Shown here piece after piece: positions 45,697 to 53,956 of a DNA stretch of 64,000 bases (position 1 is the stretch's first letter; the number at the start of each line of letters is the position of its first letter). Under the pieces are notes generated by a model. That model was not told the DNA's origin, made no database searches, and worked only from the letters and a program-made list of their open reading frames with translations. Source of the DNA: Polaribacter sp. Hel1_33_78 (GTDB lineage Bacteria > Bacteroidota > Bacteroidia > Flavobacteriales > Flavobacteriaceae); NCBI RefSeq assembly GCF_900106075.1, contig NZ_LT629794.1, positions 620,001-684,000 of the forward strand, given 5' to 3'. A program made the translations under genes and the position numbers.

Positions 45697-48078
45697 ATGA
45701 AATTTTTTAAAAAACTTCTAAAAATTATTATTGGATTATTAGTACTGTTCATAGTTGGAGTTTGGTTGTTTTCAAAAACATATCACCCAAATTATAATGA
45801 TGAGATTAAAATTAAAAATTTATCTGAAGAAGTAAGTATTTATTTTGATGATATTGGTGTTCCGCATATTTATGCTAAAAATCAAAAAGATGCTTATATG
45901 GCGCTAGGATATGTGCATGCTCAGGACAGGTTGTGGCAAATGGAATTGATTAGAAGAATTGCTTCTGGACGATTGTCAGAAATTTTTGGAGAAAAATTGA
46001 TAAGAACAGACAAACTTTTTTCTGGTTTAGGAATTGAAGAAGCGTCAGAGAAAACCATCGCTAATTTGGATAAAAATTCGCCAAAATATAAATTAGCAAT
46101 GGCCTATTTAGATGGGTTAAATCAATACATAGAAGAAGGGAAAACACCTTTAGAGTTTACTTTAGTTGGTGTAGAAAAAGAAAATTATACATTAAAAGAT
46201 ATGTATAACGTATTTGGTTATATGGCTTTTAGTTTTGCAATAGCGCACAAAACAGATCCGCTTTTAACCGAAGTGAATGAGAAATTAGGAGATACTTACT
46301 TTAAAGAATTAATAGGAGGAGAGTCTGAAAACCTGACTATTATTAAAAATGAGAAAAATGCAGCATTAACAGGGCGTTTTGCAAAAGCTATAAATGATTT
46401 GTATGATGTTTTGCCAATATCGCCTTTTATAGGAAGTAATTCTTGGGTTATTGGAGCAGACAAAACGAAGAATGGAAAGGTGATTTTTGCTAATGATCCT
46501 CATATTGGTTTTTCCCAACCATCAGTTTGGTATCAAGCGCATGTAACAACTCCGGATTATGAAATGTATGGATTTCATTTAGCACTAATTCCTTTTCCAC
46601 TTTTAGGGCATAATAAAGACTACGCTTTTGGTTTAACGATGTTTGAAAATGATGATATAGATTTTTATGTGGAACAAGAAAATCCCGAAAACAGAAATCA
46701 ATATACATCAGAAAATAGATTTATAGATTATAAATTAATTGAAAAACGTATTAAAATTAAAGATAGAAAAGACAGTGTTTATGAGATAAAAGTAAGTAAG
46801 CATGGACCTGTAATGAATGGAATTATTGATCATTTAGATGATGAGCGTTCAATTGCTATGCAATGGATTTATACTAAAGGTAAAAATCAAATTTTGGATG
46901 TAGCTTATGAGATTTCTCATGCTAATAATTTATCAGAATTTAAAAAAGGAGCCAGTAAATTACATGCACCAGGTTTAAATATGATGTATGGTGATGCGGA
47001 AAATAATATTGCCTGGTTTGCTTCCGGAAAATTATATACTTATAGAGATTCTTTATACACAAAAACCTATTTAGATGGAGCTTCTGGAAAGGATGAAATT
47101 CTAGGGTATTTAGATTTTGAAGAAAATCCGCAAGCGGTAAATCCAAGGTGGAATTATGTGTATTCTGCAAACAATCAGCCAGATTCTGTTGCAGGAATGC
47201 TATATCCTGGATATTATTTAAATGAAGATAGAGGTAAAAGAATTGTCAATTTGTTAGAGCCAAAAAATGATTGGACCAAGGAAGATGTTGCAAAAATGAT
47301 GTTCGATGTTACTTCTCCAAATGCACCAATTATTATTGCTGATCTTATAAAATCAATAAATCAGAGAGATTTGTCTGTGAGTGAGAAAAAAGCAATTTAT
47401 TTTTTAAAAAACTGGAAAGGTAATTTTGAGATAGAAGAAGTTGGACCTGTAATTTATAATCGAATGGTATATGAGTTTCAGAAAAACACTTTTGCAGATG
47501 AAATGGGAAAATCTTACAGTCAGTTTGCGAATACGCCTTTCATAGAGAAGATATTACCAGTGCAAGCAAAAAGAGTGAATTCTGTTTGGTGGGACAATAT
47601 TATGACCAAGGATAAAATTGAAAATAAAGAAGATATTATCAATACATCTTTTAAAAATGCGTTTGCTTTCTTACAAAACCAATTAGGAGGGAATGTTGAA
47701 GATTGGACATGGAAAAGAGTTATTTCTGTAGAATATAAACATGCAGTTGGTGAAGTTGCAGGTTTAAGAAAATATTTTAATGTAGGTCCTTTTGTAACCG
47801 CTGGAGGAGATCAAGTAATTAATAATCAAATTTACGATATTGATTCTACGGGTGTTTATAAAGTGAAAGCGGGGCCTTCAACCAGAAGGGTTGTGGATTT
47901 CTCAGATGTAGAAAATAGTTTCGCAATTGTGCCTACAGGTCAATCTGGCAGGGTCTTTAGTAAACATTATAAAGACCAAGCTCAAAAATATTTGAATGGT
48001 GAGTTTGTGAAAATGAAAATTAATCAATCTGAAATCGAAAGAAGTAAAAATTTGCTGGTTTTGAAGCCTAAAAAATGA
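45697..48078 (+). CDS. Penicillin acylase family protein (Ntn hydrolase)
   Basis: A 793-residue N-terminal nucleophile amidohydrolase. After a membrane/signal helix (LKIIIGLLVLFIVGVWLF) comes the alpha chain with GVPHIYAKNQKDAYMALGYV and QDRLWQMELIRRIASGRLSE, then the spacer, and the beta-chain start at GSNSWVIG, where the Ser after Asn is the expected autocatalytic nucleophile. NDPHIGF and the later CxTGQSG-like PTGQSGRVFSKHY are also family features. Substrates in this family are acyl amides such as homoserine lactones or peptides; penicillin itself is only one. I start at ATG 45697 since an upstream frame crosses the promoter. Confidence 0.92.
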   Translation: MKFFKKLLKIIIGLLVLFIVGVWLFSKTYHPNYNDEIKIKNLSEEVSIYFDDIGVPHIYAKNQKDAYMALGYVHAQDRLWQMELIRRIASGRLSEIFGEKLIRTDKLFSGLGIEEASEKTIANLDKNSPKYKLAMAYLDGLNQYIEEGKTPLEFTLVGVEKENYTLKDMYNVFGYMAFSFAIAHKTDPLLTEVNEKLGDTYFKELIGGESENLTIIKNEKNAALTGRFAKAINDLYDVLPISPFIGSNSWVIGADKTKNGKVIFANDPHIGFSQPSVWYQAHVTTPDYEMYGFHLALIPFPLLGHNKDYAFGLTMFENDDIDFYVEQENPENRNQYTSENRFIDYKLIEKRIKIKDRKDSVYEIKVSKHGPVMNGIIDHLDDERSIAMQWIYTKGKNQILDVAYEISHANNLSEFKKGASKLHAPGLNMMYGDAENNIAWFASGKLYTYRDSLYTKTYLDGASGKDEILGYLDFEENPQAVNPRWNYVYSANNQPDSVAGMLYPGYYLNEDRGKRIVNLLEPKNDWTKEDVAKMMFDVTSPNAPIIIADLIKSINQRDLSVSEKKAIYFLKNWKGNFEIEEVGPVIYNRMVYEFQKNTFADEMGKSYSQFANTPFIEKILPVQAKRVNSVWWDNIMTKDKIENKEDIINTSFKNAFAFLQNQLGGNVEDWTWKRVISVEYKHAVGEVAGLRKYFNVGPFVTAGGDQVINNQIYDIDSTGVYKVKAGPSTRRVVDFSDVENSFAIVPTGQSGRVFSKHYKDQAQKYLNGEFVKMKINQSEIERSKNLLVLKPKK

Positions 48079-48086
48079 TTGATTTA

Positions 48087-48117
48087 ATGAGAAGCTAAAG
48101 TTGTTTTAGCTTTTCAT
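48087..48117. terminator. Terminator between the acylase and nitroreductase genes
   Basis: A 13-base stem (48087-48099 with 48105-48117, one wobble) with a 5-base loop followed by T6 on the plus strand, between the convergent genes. Confidence 0.75.
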
Positions 48118-48122
48118 TTTTT

Positions 48123-48860
48123 CTATACTTCCTTATAAACTTCTTCAAAAGGAATTCTAAATCGATCACCATAAACACCTTCAGGTTTTCTAATTCCGCA
48201 AGAAACAATCATATTTACCTCTGAGGCAAATGGCAAGCCAAGTAAATTTTTTATTCGCCAAGTATCTGATCCTTCCATTGGGCAAGTATCATAACCTTCT
48301 GCCGCCATTGAGAGCATAAAGTTTTGGGCGGCTAAACCACAAGTTTTATGAGCAACAATTCTCATGTCACTTTTTCTAACCTCCCTGTAAATAGGTTTAA
48401 AAAGGCCGATAATAAGAGTCATTAAGAATTTAAAATAACCCAAAATTCCTAAAAAATCTGCATATGCAAAAGGGATTATTTTTCCATAATAATTTCTTGC
48501 TACTTTTTCTCTACTACTTTGTTTTGTTTTCGGATTATTTGCGCCAAAATTAGCATCCATAAAGCTTAAATTAGCTTTGGCTCTCTTTTTCCATAAATCT
48601 TTTCGAACAACAAAAACTACTAATTGTTGAGCTGTTTTTGCTGCATTTTGATTAAAACAAAATGGCGCAATCTTATCTATAATATCTTTGGATGTAATAT
48701 GATAAAATTCCCATAATTGCATGTTGCTACTGTTCGGGGCTAAAGAAGCCTGTTCAATACATTTTTTAACAATGGTTTTATCTATTGATTTTTCATTGTC
48801 GTAAATTCTTACTGAACGTCTATAGTGTATAGCCTCAGATACTGTTTTTTCTTGGGACAT
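48123..48860 (-). CDS. Nitroreductase family FMN protein
   Basis: A 245-residue nitroreductase-fold flavoprotein. The N-terminal HYRRSVRIYDN is the phosphate-binding RRSxR motif; SLAPNSSNMQLWEF and the C-terminal MVSCGIRKPEGVYGDRFRI complete the pattern. There is an insert at about 100-150 with hydrophobic stretches (YADFLGILGYFKFLMTLIIG) not seen in small nitroreductases. It starts 5 bases after the alkane monooxygenase gene and is probably cotranscribed. The substrate is unknown; electron transfer to or detoxification of a product of the neighbour is conceivable. Confidence 0.88.
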   Translation of the reverse strand: MSQEKTVSEAIHYRRSVRIYDNEKSIDKTIVKKCIEQASLAPNSSNMQLWEFYHITSKDIIDKIAPFCFNQNAAKTAQQLVVFVVRKDLWKKRAKANLSFMDANFGANNPKTKQSSREKVARNYYGKIIPFAYADFLGILGYFKFLMTLIIGLFKPIYREVRKSDMRIVAHKTCGLAAQNFMLSMAAEGYDTCPMEGSDTWRIKNLLGLPFASEVNMIVSCGIRKPEGVYGDRFRIPFEEVYKEV

Positions 48861-48865
48861 AAAAT

Positions 48866-49900
48866 TTATGAGAGTTTTTGTATTTTTTTATTCATCAACC
48901 AAAACCAAAGAGGTGGAAAGAACGAAAGTAACATCATTCCTGGGTATCCTGTTGGCATTTGGGGACTTTCTGGTACTGTTTTTAAAAGTTGATAATGTTT
49001 TGATCCATTATAATGATGGTCTGAATGACGTGATAAATTGAACAACAAAATTTGTCCAACTTGATGATCTGAATTCCAAGAATGATTTCTTTTTACTTTT
49101 TCATAACGACCATTTTCATTCTTTTTTCTGAGCAAGCCATAATGTTCTATGTAGTTCACAGTTTCAAGGAAAGCAATTCCAATAACCGCAGCAGCTATAA
49201 AATATAGTAGGACTGTTTTTCCAAAGAAAAAGTAAATCAAACTTAAAAATACAACATTACAAATTGAATAAATAACCATTCTATTTTGATGATGAAACCA
49301 GCTTCTTTGTTCTTGAATCATTCTTTTGTTTTCTAGTTTCCATGCTTCAATGTAACTTGAGAAATGAGAGCGAATCCAGAACGTGAATAATACCTCGTTT
49401 TTTCTTGCAGTTGCAGCATCATTTGGAGTTGCAACATTATAATGATGCCCTCCATTATGGTAAGGTAAAAAATGAGTATTTAACGAAGTGAGTAATAAAA
49501 TTTCACCAATAAATTGATCAATTCTATTGTTTCTGTGCCCTAATTCATGGCCAACATTTATACCAATAATTGTACACATGATTCCCATAGAAAATATACG
49601 TCCAAAAATTTCTAAATTTGTTAAATTTGCTTCTTGTATTGCGTATAAAAAAAATATTAAACAGGGCACTTGTACAAATACAGTAGCATATAAGAGATAG
49701 GTATACAACTTGTTTTCTTTTTCAATTTTTTCTTCTTCTTTGTTGAAGTTAACCTTGTTGGGTTTTATCATAAATTCTATAAGAGGGACTAAACCAAACA
49801 AAATAATAGCAGGTATATAGGTAAGCCAGCCTTTACAGGTGAAAGAGATGAATACAAAAAAAGGAACGACGAATATTGAAAAATATTTGAAAGCTTTCAT
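48866..49900 (-). CDS. alkB: Alkane 1-monooxygenase (AlkB-type integral membrane di-iron enzyme)
   Basis: A 344-residue membrane protein with about six helices and the full histidine signature: HELGH at 118-122, HNGGHH at 148-153 and HSDHH at 292-296, plus EHYG at 252-255, which together bind the two irons. The length is shorter than Pseudomonas AlkB (about 400) but normal for Bacteroidota. It would hydroxylate the terminal carbon of medium-chain alkanes, or a related fatty substrate. No rubredoxin or rubredoxin reductase gene is close; the adjacent nitroreductase may be part of the same operon. ATG start. Confidence 0.92.
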   Translation of the reverse strand: MKAFKYFSIFVVPFFVFISFTCKGWLTYIPAIILFGLVPLIEFMIKPNKVNFNKEEEKIEKENKLYTYLLYATVFVQVPCLIFFLYAIQEANLTNLEIFGRIFSMGIMCTIIGINVGHELGHRNNRIDQFIGEILLLTSLNTHFLPYHNGGHHYNVATPNDAATARKNEVLFTFWIRSHFSSYIEAWKLENKRMIQEQRSWFHHQNRMVIYSICNVVFLSLIYFFFGKTVLLYFIAAAVIGIAFLETVNYIEHYGLLRKKNENGRYEKVKRNHSWNSDHQVGQILLFNLSRHSDHHYNGSKHYQLLKTVPESPQMPTGYPGMMLLSFFPPLWFWLMNKKIQKLS

Positions 49901-49934
49901 TATTTAAAGAAGAATTATTTTCTAAATATACCAA

Positions 49935-50621
49935 TTACTTGCAAGCGTTCCAAATTACTTCGTTAGGACCAGGTGCAATAATAGAAATCTCTTCTTTAGA
50001 AACAGGGTGAGTAAACACTATTTTTCTAGCATGCAAGTGTATGCTTCCGTCTTTATTACTTCTATTAAAGCCATATTTTAAATCTCCTTTAATAGGAAAG
50101 CCAATAAATGATAATTGAGCTCTAATTTGATGATGTCTTCCAGTTTCTAGATCAATTTCTATTAAGGAATAATTATCTAATTTTTTGATGACATTGTAAT
50201 GTAAAATTGCTTTTTTAGAATCCGTAATTTCTTTGTTGTAAACAGAAGATTTGTTGTTCTTAGGATTCTTTTTCAGGAAATTTATTAAAGTATCTTTTTC
50301 TTTTTTTGGAGTGCCTTTTACAATAGCCCAATATGTTTTACGAATTGTTTTATCACGTAACATTTTGTTTAAACGTTCTAATGCTTTAGATGTTCTTGCA
50401 AAAATAATAACACCAGAAGTGGGTCTGTCCAATCTATGAACAACTCCTAAAAAAACATTTCCAGCTTTGTTGTATTTGACTTTAACATATTCTTTTACAA
50501 CATCGCTTAAAGGTTTATCACCCGTCTTATCGCCTTGTGTGATATCTCCAGAACGTTTGTTAACAATAATTATATGATTGTCTTCAAATAAAACGTGTAA
50601 GTTTTCTTTTGTAGAATGCAT
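49935..50621 (-). CDS. RluA-family RNA pseudouridine synthase
   Basis: A 228-residue enzyme that isomerises uridine in rRNA or tRNA. The catalytic Asp sits in VHRLDRPTSGVIIFARTS, the RluA/RsuA signature. ETGRHHQIRAQL and GDLKYG also match. There is no S4 domain at the N-terminus, so it resembles RluC/RluD-like single-domain enzymes. ATG start 6 bases after the engB stop, giving an operon with engB and the hydrolase. The precise site modified cannot be predicted. Confidence 0.93.
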   Translation of the reverse strand: MHSTKENLHVLFEDNHIIIVNKRSGDITQGDKTGDKPLSDVVKEYVKVKYNKAGNVFLGVVHRLDRPTSGVIIFARTSKALERLNKMLRDKTIRKTYWAIVKGTPKKEKDTLINFLKKNPKNNKSSVYNKEITDSKKAILHYNVIKKLDNYSLIEIDLETGRHHQIRAQLSFIGFPIKGDLKYGFNRSNKDGSIHLHARKIVFTHPVSKEEISIIAPGPNEVIWNACK

Positions 50622-50627
50622 GAGCGA

Positions 50628-51239
50628 TTATTTAAAATCTTTTGCAACATCCTCATTTACGCTATCAATAAAATCTAAAAATTCTTTACGACCTAATCTA
50701 GTGGAAGAAGAAGTAAGAAAAGTCATCGGTAAAGTTTCCCAAGAATTTAGTAATTTCTTTTTATAGGAAGTAATTTGTTTATTTAATTTAGAGCTACCTA
50801 GTTTATCTGCTTTGGTAAAGACAAGGCAAAAAGGAATTTGGTTTTCGCCTAAAAAGTGCATGAATTCCAAATCGATTTTTTGCGGATCATGTCTGCTATC
50901 AATCAAAACAAAGGTACAAACTAATTGTTCTCTTTCTTTAAAGTAGTTCTCTATAAAATATTGAAAAATAGTTCTTTTCTTTTTAGAGATTTGAGCATAC
51001 CCATAACCTGGTAAATCTACTAAAAACCATTCATCATTTATTCTAAAATGATTGATGAGCTGAGTTTTTCCTGGTTTTCCTGATATTTTTGCTAAATCTT
51101 TTCGCTCCATTAGCATATTTATTAATGAGGATTTGCCAACATTAGAGCGTCCAATAAAAGCGTATTCAGGAATTCTGTCTTTAGGTGCCTTTGTAACATT
51201 ACTGTTACTCATCACAAATTCTGCAGATTTTATTTTCAT
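50628..51239 (-). CDS. engB: Ribosome biogenesis GTPase EngB (YihA/YsxC)
   Basis: A 203-residue single-domain GTPase needed for 50S ribosome assembly. G1 GRSNVGKSSLIN, the switch region GKPGKTQLINHF, G3 DLPGYGYA and G4 TKADK are all in place. ATG start at 51239. It is upstream of the pseudouridine synthase gene with a 6-base gap, which fits a joint role in ribosome maturation. Confidence 0.96.
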   Translation of the reverse strand: MKIKSAEFVMSNSNVTKAPKDRIPEYAFIGRSNVGKSSLINMLMERKDLAKISGKPGKTQLINHFRINDEWFLVDLPGYGYAQISKKKRTIFQYFIENYFKEREQLVCTFVLIDSRHDPQKIDLEFMHFLGENQIPFCLVFTKADKLGSSKLNKQITSYKKKLLNSWETLPMTFLTSSSTRLGRKEFLDFIDSVNEDVAKDFK

Positions 51240-51281
51240 TATAAAAAGTTCTTTGCTGTTGAAATTCTTTACTGCAAAAGT

Positions 51282-52046
51282 TTAAATATTACCAGAAGTT
51301 AACCAATTATGGAGAATAGTATTAAACTCTTCTGGTTGTTCCATCATTGCAGCATGGCCACATTTGTCAATCCAAAACAAATCTGAATTTGGTAATAATT
51401 TATTAAAATCTTCAGCAACCTCAGGAGGTGTAACTCCGTCTTGTTTTCCCCAAATTAAACAAGCAGGTTGTTGCATATGTAGCAGGTCATTGGCCATATT
51501 GTGTCTGATGGCACTTTTGGCAATAGATAAAGTTTTTAAGGCTTTCATTCTGTCGTTTACAGTCTCATAGACGTCATCTACCAATTCTTTAGTGGCAGTT
51601 TTTGGGTCGTAAAAAACTTGCTGTGCTTTTTGTTCAATGTATTCATAATTTCCTCGTTTAGGAAAACTATCACCCATTGCTTTTTCATATAAACCAGAAC
51701 TTCCAGTAAGTATAAGTGCTTTTACTTTTTCAGGATAATGTTTGGTGAAATATAAGGCAATATGACCTCCTAATGAGTTTCCTAAAAGAATGGCGTTATC
51801 TATTTCTTTATATTCTAAAAAATCTTTTAAAAACGCGGCTAAATTTTTGACATTTGTTTTTATAAGAGGCAGAGAATACAGTGGTAATTCAGGAATTAAA
51901 ACTTTGAATCCATTATTGGAGAAATAATTAAAAGTTGCGCCAAAATTACTTAAAGCCCCCATTAGTCCGTGTAAAACAATGATTGTAGGTCCTTCTCCAG
52001 CTTCAGCATAGGTGAAACCACCTTCAGTTTTTAACTTATCCGTCAT
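51282..52046 (-). CDS. Alpha/beta hydrolase
   Basis: A 254-residue hydrolase with the nucleophile elbow GNSLGG (Ser), the oxyanion segment VLHGLMGALSNF, an Asp in the QDGVTPPEV loop and the C-terminal His in KCGHAAMMEQPEEF. It belongs to the broad esterase/epoxide-hydrolase-like group; the substrate cannot be stated. ATG start. A TATCTTTG motif is found upstream (52074-52081, minus strand). engB follows after 42 bases, so this is the first gene of that operon. Confidence 0.9.
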   Translation of the reverse strand: MTDKLKTEGGFTYAEAGEGPTIIVLHGLMGALSNFGATFNYFSNNGFKVLIPELPLYSLPLIKTNVKNLAAFLKDFLEYKEIDNAILLGNSLGGHIALYFTKHYPEKVKALILTGSSGLYEKAMGDSFPKRGNYEYIEQKAQQVFYDPKTATKELVDDVYETVNDRMKALKTLSIAKSAIRHNMANDLLHMQQPACLIWGKQDGVTPPEVAEDFNKLLPNSDLFWIDKCGHAAMMEQPEEFNTILHNWLTSGNI

Positions 52047-52073
52047 TGATTTATGTTTGATTTATTGTAAACG

Positions 52074-52081
52074 CAAAGATA
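52074..52081 (-). promoter_or_regulatory. Promoter -7 motif of the hydrolase-engB operon
   Basis: Minus-strand TATCTTTG, an exact match to TAnnTTTG, 28 bases from the ATG of the alpha/beta hydrolase. Confidence 0.6.
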
Positions 52082-52186
52082 GTTTTTTTTTATAATATAT
52101 AATTGATTTCAATATCAGTTTACTAAGGCTTTTTACAATTTTCAAAGGGGTGTAAATATAGAGGATTTTTAATACTTATTAACAAT

Positions 52187-52213
52187 GTGGTAAAATGTGG
52201 TAAAAAGTGGTAA
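52187..52213 (+). promoter_or_regulatory. MraZ-binding repeats (MraZ box) of the dcw cluster
   Basis: Three direct repeats of GTGGTAAAA begin at 52187, 52197 and 52207 with an exact 10-base period. The MraZ family recognises tandem TGG-type repeats spaced about one helical turn upstream of its own gene. A -7 motif TATTTTTG follows at 52222-52229, so the repeats cover the -33 region. Confidence 0.8.
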
Positions 52214-52221
52214 TTTTTATA

Positions 52222-52229
52222 TATTTTTG
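52222..52229 (+). promoter_or_regulatory. Promoter -7 motif of the dcw cluster
   Basis: TATTTTTG, an exact TAnnTTTG match, placed directly after the MraZ repeats and 19 bases before the mraZ GTG. Confidence 0.6.
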
Positions 52230-52248
52230 ATATTGATAATTTTTTTGA

Positions 52249-52716
52249 GTGATAAATTTAATTGGAACATATGAATGTAAGGCAGATGCCAAGGGAAGAG
52301 TGATGTTTTCATCAGCTTTCAAGAAGCAATTGTCTTCGGTGTTACAAGATGGTTTCGTTATTAAGAGAGCTGTTTTTCAGCCTTGTTTAGAATTGTATCC
52401 AATGCAAGAGTGGAATTTGATGATGGAGAAGGTTAATAAACTAAACAGATTTAAAAAGAAAAATAACGATTTTATAAGAAGGTTTACAGCGGGTGTTAGA
52501 ATGGTTGAGTTAGATGCTACCGGTAGAATTTTAATTCCTAAAGATTTATGTGATTTTGCAGGAATACAAAAACAAGTAGTCATGTCATCATCAGTAAATA
52601 TTGTTGAAATCTGGGATAAAGATAAATATGAAAAAGCAATTGATGCTGCAGCTTTAGATTTTGCAGATTTGGCTGAAGAGGTAATGGGAAATACGGATGA
52701 AAATGAATTATCATAA
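52249..52716 (+). CDS. mraZ: Transcriptional regulator MraZ
   Basis: A 155-residue DNA-binding protein with two SpoVT-AbrB-like halves that controls the division/cell-wall cluster. Conserved DAKGRVMFSSAFKKQL in the first half and DATGRILIPKDLCDFAGI in the second are intact. The start is GTG at 52249 (reading MINLIGTYECK), the usual N-terminus of the family. It is the first gene of the cluster and overlaps rsmH by 20 bases. The direct repeats at 52187-52213 are its likely operator. Confidence 0.96.
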   Translation: MINLIGTYECKADAKGRVMFSSAFKKQLSSVLQDGFVIKRAVFQPCLELYPMQEWNLMMEKVNKLNRFKKKNNDFIRRFTAGVRMVELDATGRILIPKDLCDFAGIQKQVVMSSSVNIVEIWDKDKYEKAIDAAALDFADLAEEVMGNTDENELS

Positions 52717-53623
52717 TCCAGTTTTATTGCAAGAAAGTATAGATGCGCTAGCCATTAAAGAAGATGGTGTTTATGTGGATGTTACTTTTGGAGGTGGAGG
52801 ACATTCAAGGGAAATTTTAAAAAGACTTGGAAATGAAGGGAAATTGTTTGCATTTGATCAAGATCCAGATGCTTTAGGAAACTTAATTGATGATGAACGT
52901 TTTGTATTGATTCCTGAAAATTTTAGATTTATCTCTCGCTTTTTAAGGTTTTATGGAATTAGAAAAGTTGATGGAGTTTTGGCAGATTTAGGTGTTTCCT
53001 CTCATCAATTTGATGAGGCCGAAAGAGGGTTTTCAACTCGTTTTGACGGAGATTTAGATATGAGAATGAATCAAAAATCTAAAACTTCAGCAAAAGAAAT
53101 TATAAATAAATATTCTGAAGAGAAGTTAGCGGAGATATTGTTTTTGTATGGAGAGTTAAGAAACTCCAGAAATATCGCAAAGACTATTGTCGAAGAAAGA
53201 GAGGAAGAAAAAATTGAAACTAGTTTTCAGTTGAAAAAAGTTTTGAAAAAGTATTTGCCAAACGCAAAAGAGCATAAAATTTTAGCACAAATATTTCAAG
53301 CCATTAGAATTGAAGTCAATGAAGAGTTAGATGTTTTAAAAGAATTTTTAGGACAGATGCCTAACCTCTTAAAAGAGGAAGGAAGGTTAAGTGTAATCTC
53401 ATATCATTCTCTAGAGGATAGATTGGTAAAAAGGTTTATTAGAACAGGTTTGTTTAGTGGTGAGTTAGAGAAAGATGTTTTTGGTAATTCTAACGAACCT
53501 ATGCAAAAAGTAGGAAAATTAATTGTTCCAAATGCGGCTGAAATTAAAATAAACAATAGAGCTAGAAGTGCGAAATTAAGAATAGCGACTTTGAGAAGTT
53601 ATAGGTCCAAAGCAAACAGTTAG
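52697..53623 (+). CDS. rsmH: 16S rRNA (cytosine(1402)-N(4))-methyltransferase
   Basis: The 308-residue SAM-dependent MraW protein, which methylates C1402 of 16S rRNA. The SAM site is in VTFGGGGHSREIL, with GVLADLGVSSHQFD and RGFSTRFDGDLDMRM further on and VISYHSLEDRLVKRF near the C-terminus. ATG 52697 is used; a second in-frame ATG is at 52703. It overlaps mraZ and lies 2 bases from ftsL, so it is in the same operon. Confidence 0.97.
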   Translation: MKMNYHNPVLLQESIDALAIKEDGVYVDVTFGGGGHSREILKRLGNEGKLFAFDQDPDALGNLIDDERFVLIPENFRFISRFLRFYGIRKVDGVLADLGVSSHQFDEAERGFSTRFDGDLDMRMNQKSKTSAKEIINKYSEEKLAEILFLYGELRNSRNIAKTIVEEREEEKIETSFQLKKVLKKYLPNAKEHKILAQIFQAIRIEVNEELDVLKEFLGQMPNLLKEEGRLSVISYHSLEDRLVKRFIRTGLFSGELEKDVFGNSNEPMQKVGKLIVPNAAEIKINNRARSAKLRIATLRSYRSKANS

Positions 53624-53625
53624 TT

Positions 53626-53952
53626 ATGTCAAAGGTTAAAAAAGGAGTTTATGATTTTTTTAGAGGGAGTTTTCTTACAGATGAATCAGCTTTCAAAAAC
53701 TGGCGAATTATAATTTTTGTCGTGGCACTGCTGTTAATTATGATTTCAAGTGCTCATAATGCTGATAAAAAAGTGATTAAAATATCAGAATTAAATAAGA
53801 GGAAAAGAGAATTAAGAGCAGAGTATGTAGATACAGGTACCGTTTTAATGCGAATGAAAATGGAGTCTAGTATCAGAAAAAAAGCGAAGGATAGAGGTTT
53901 AAAACCATCCGAAACACCACCAAAAAAAATAAAAGTAACCTATAAAGATTAA
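53626..53952 (+). CDS. ftsL: FtsL-like cell division protein
   Basis: A 108-residue protein with a short cytosolic part, one membrane helix (IIIFVVALLLIMISSAH) and a periplasmic coiled coil (ELNKRKRELRAEYVDTGTVL) and short tail. This position between rsmH and the PBP gene is that of ftsL across bacteria, and the size and topology fit, though sequence similarity within the family is low. FtsL bridges FtsB and FtsQ and activates FtsWI. Assignment rests mainly on context and topology. Confidence 0.85.
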   Translation: MSKVKKGVYDFFRGSFLTDESAFKNWRIIIFVVALLLIMISSAHNADKKVIKISELNKRKRELRAEYVDTGTVLMRMKMESSIRKKAKDRGLKPSETPPKKIKVTYKD

Positions 53953-53956
53953 TATA

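Noticed and set aside
45697..48078. Penicillin acylase as antibiotic resistance
   Set aside because: The family covers many amide substrates, and there is no resistance context here.
52187..52216. Short direct repeats that could suggest a CRISPR-like array
   Set aside because: The units are 10 bases with no spacers; they fit an MraZ operator. No CRISPR array or cas gene is seen.
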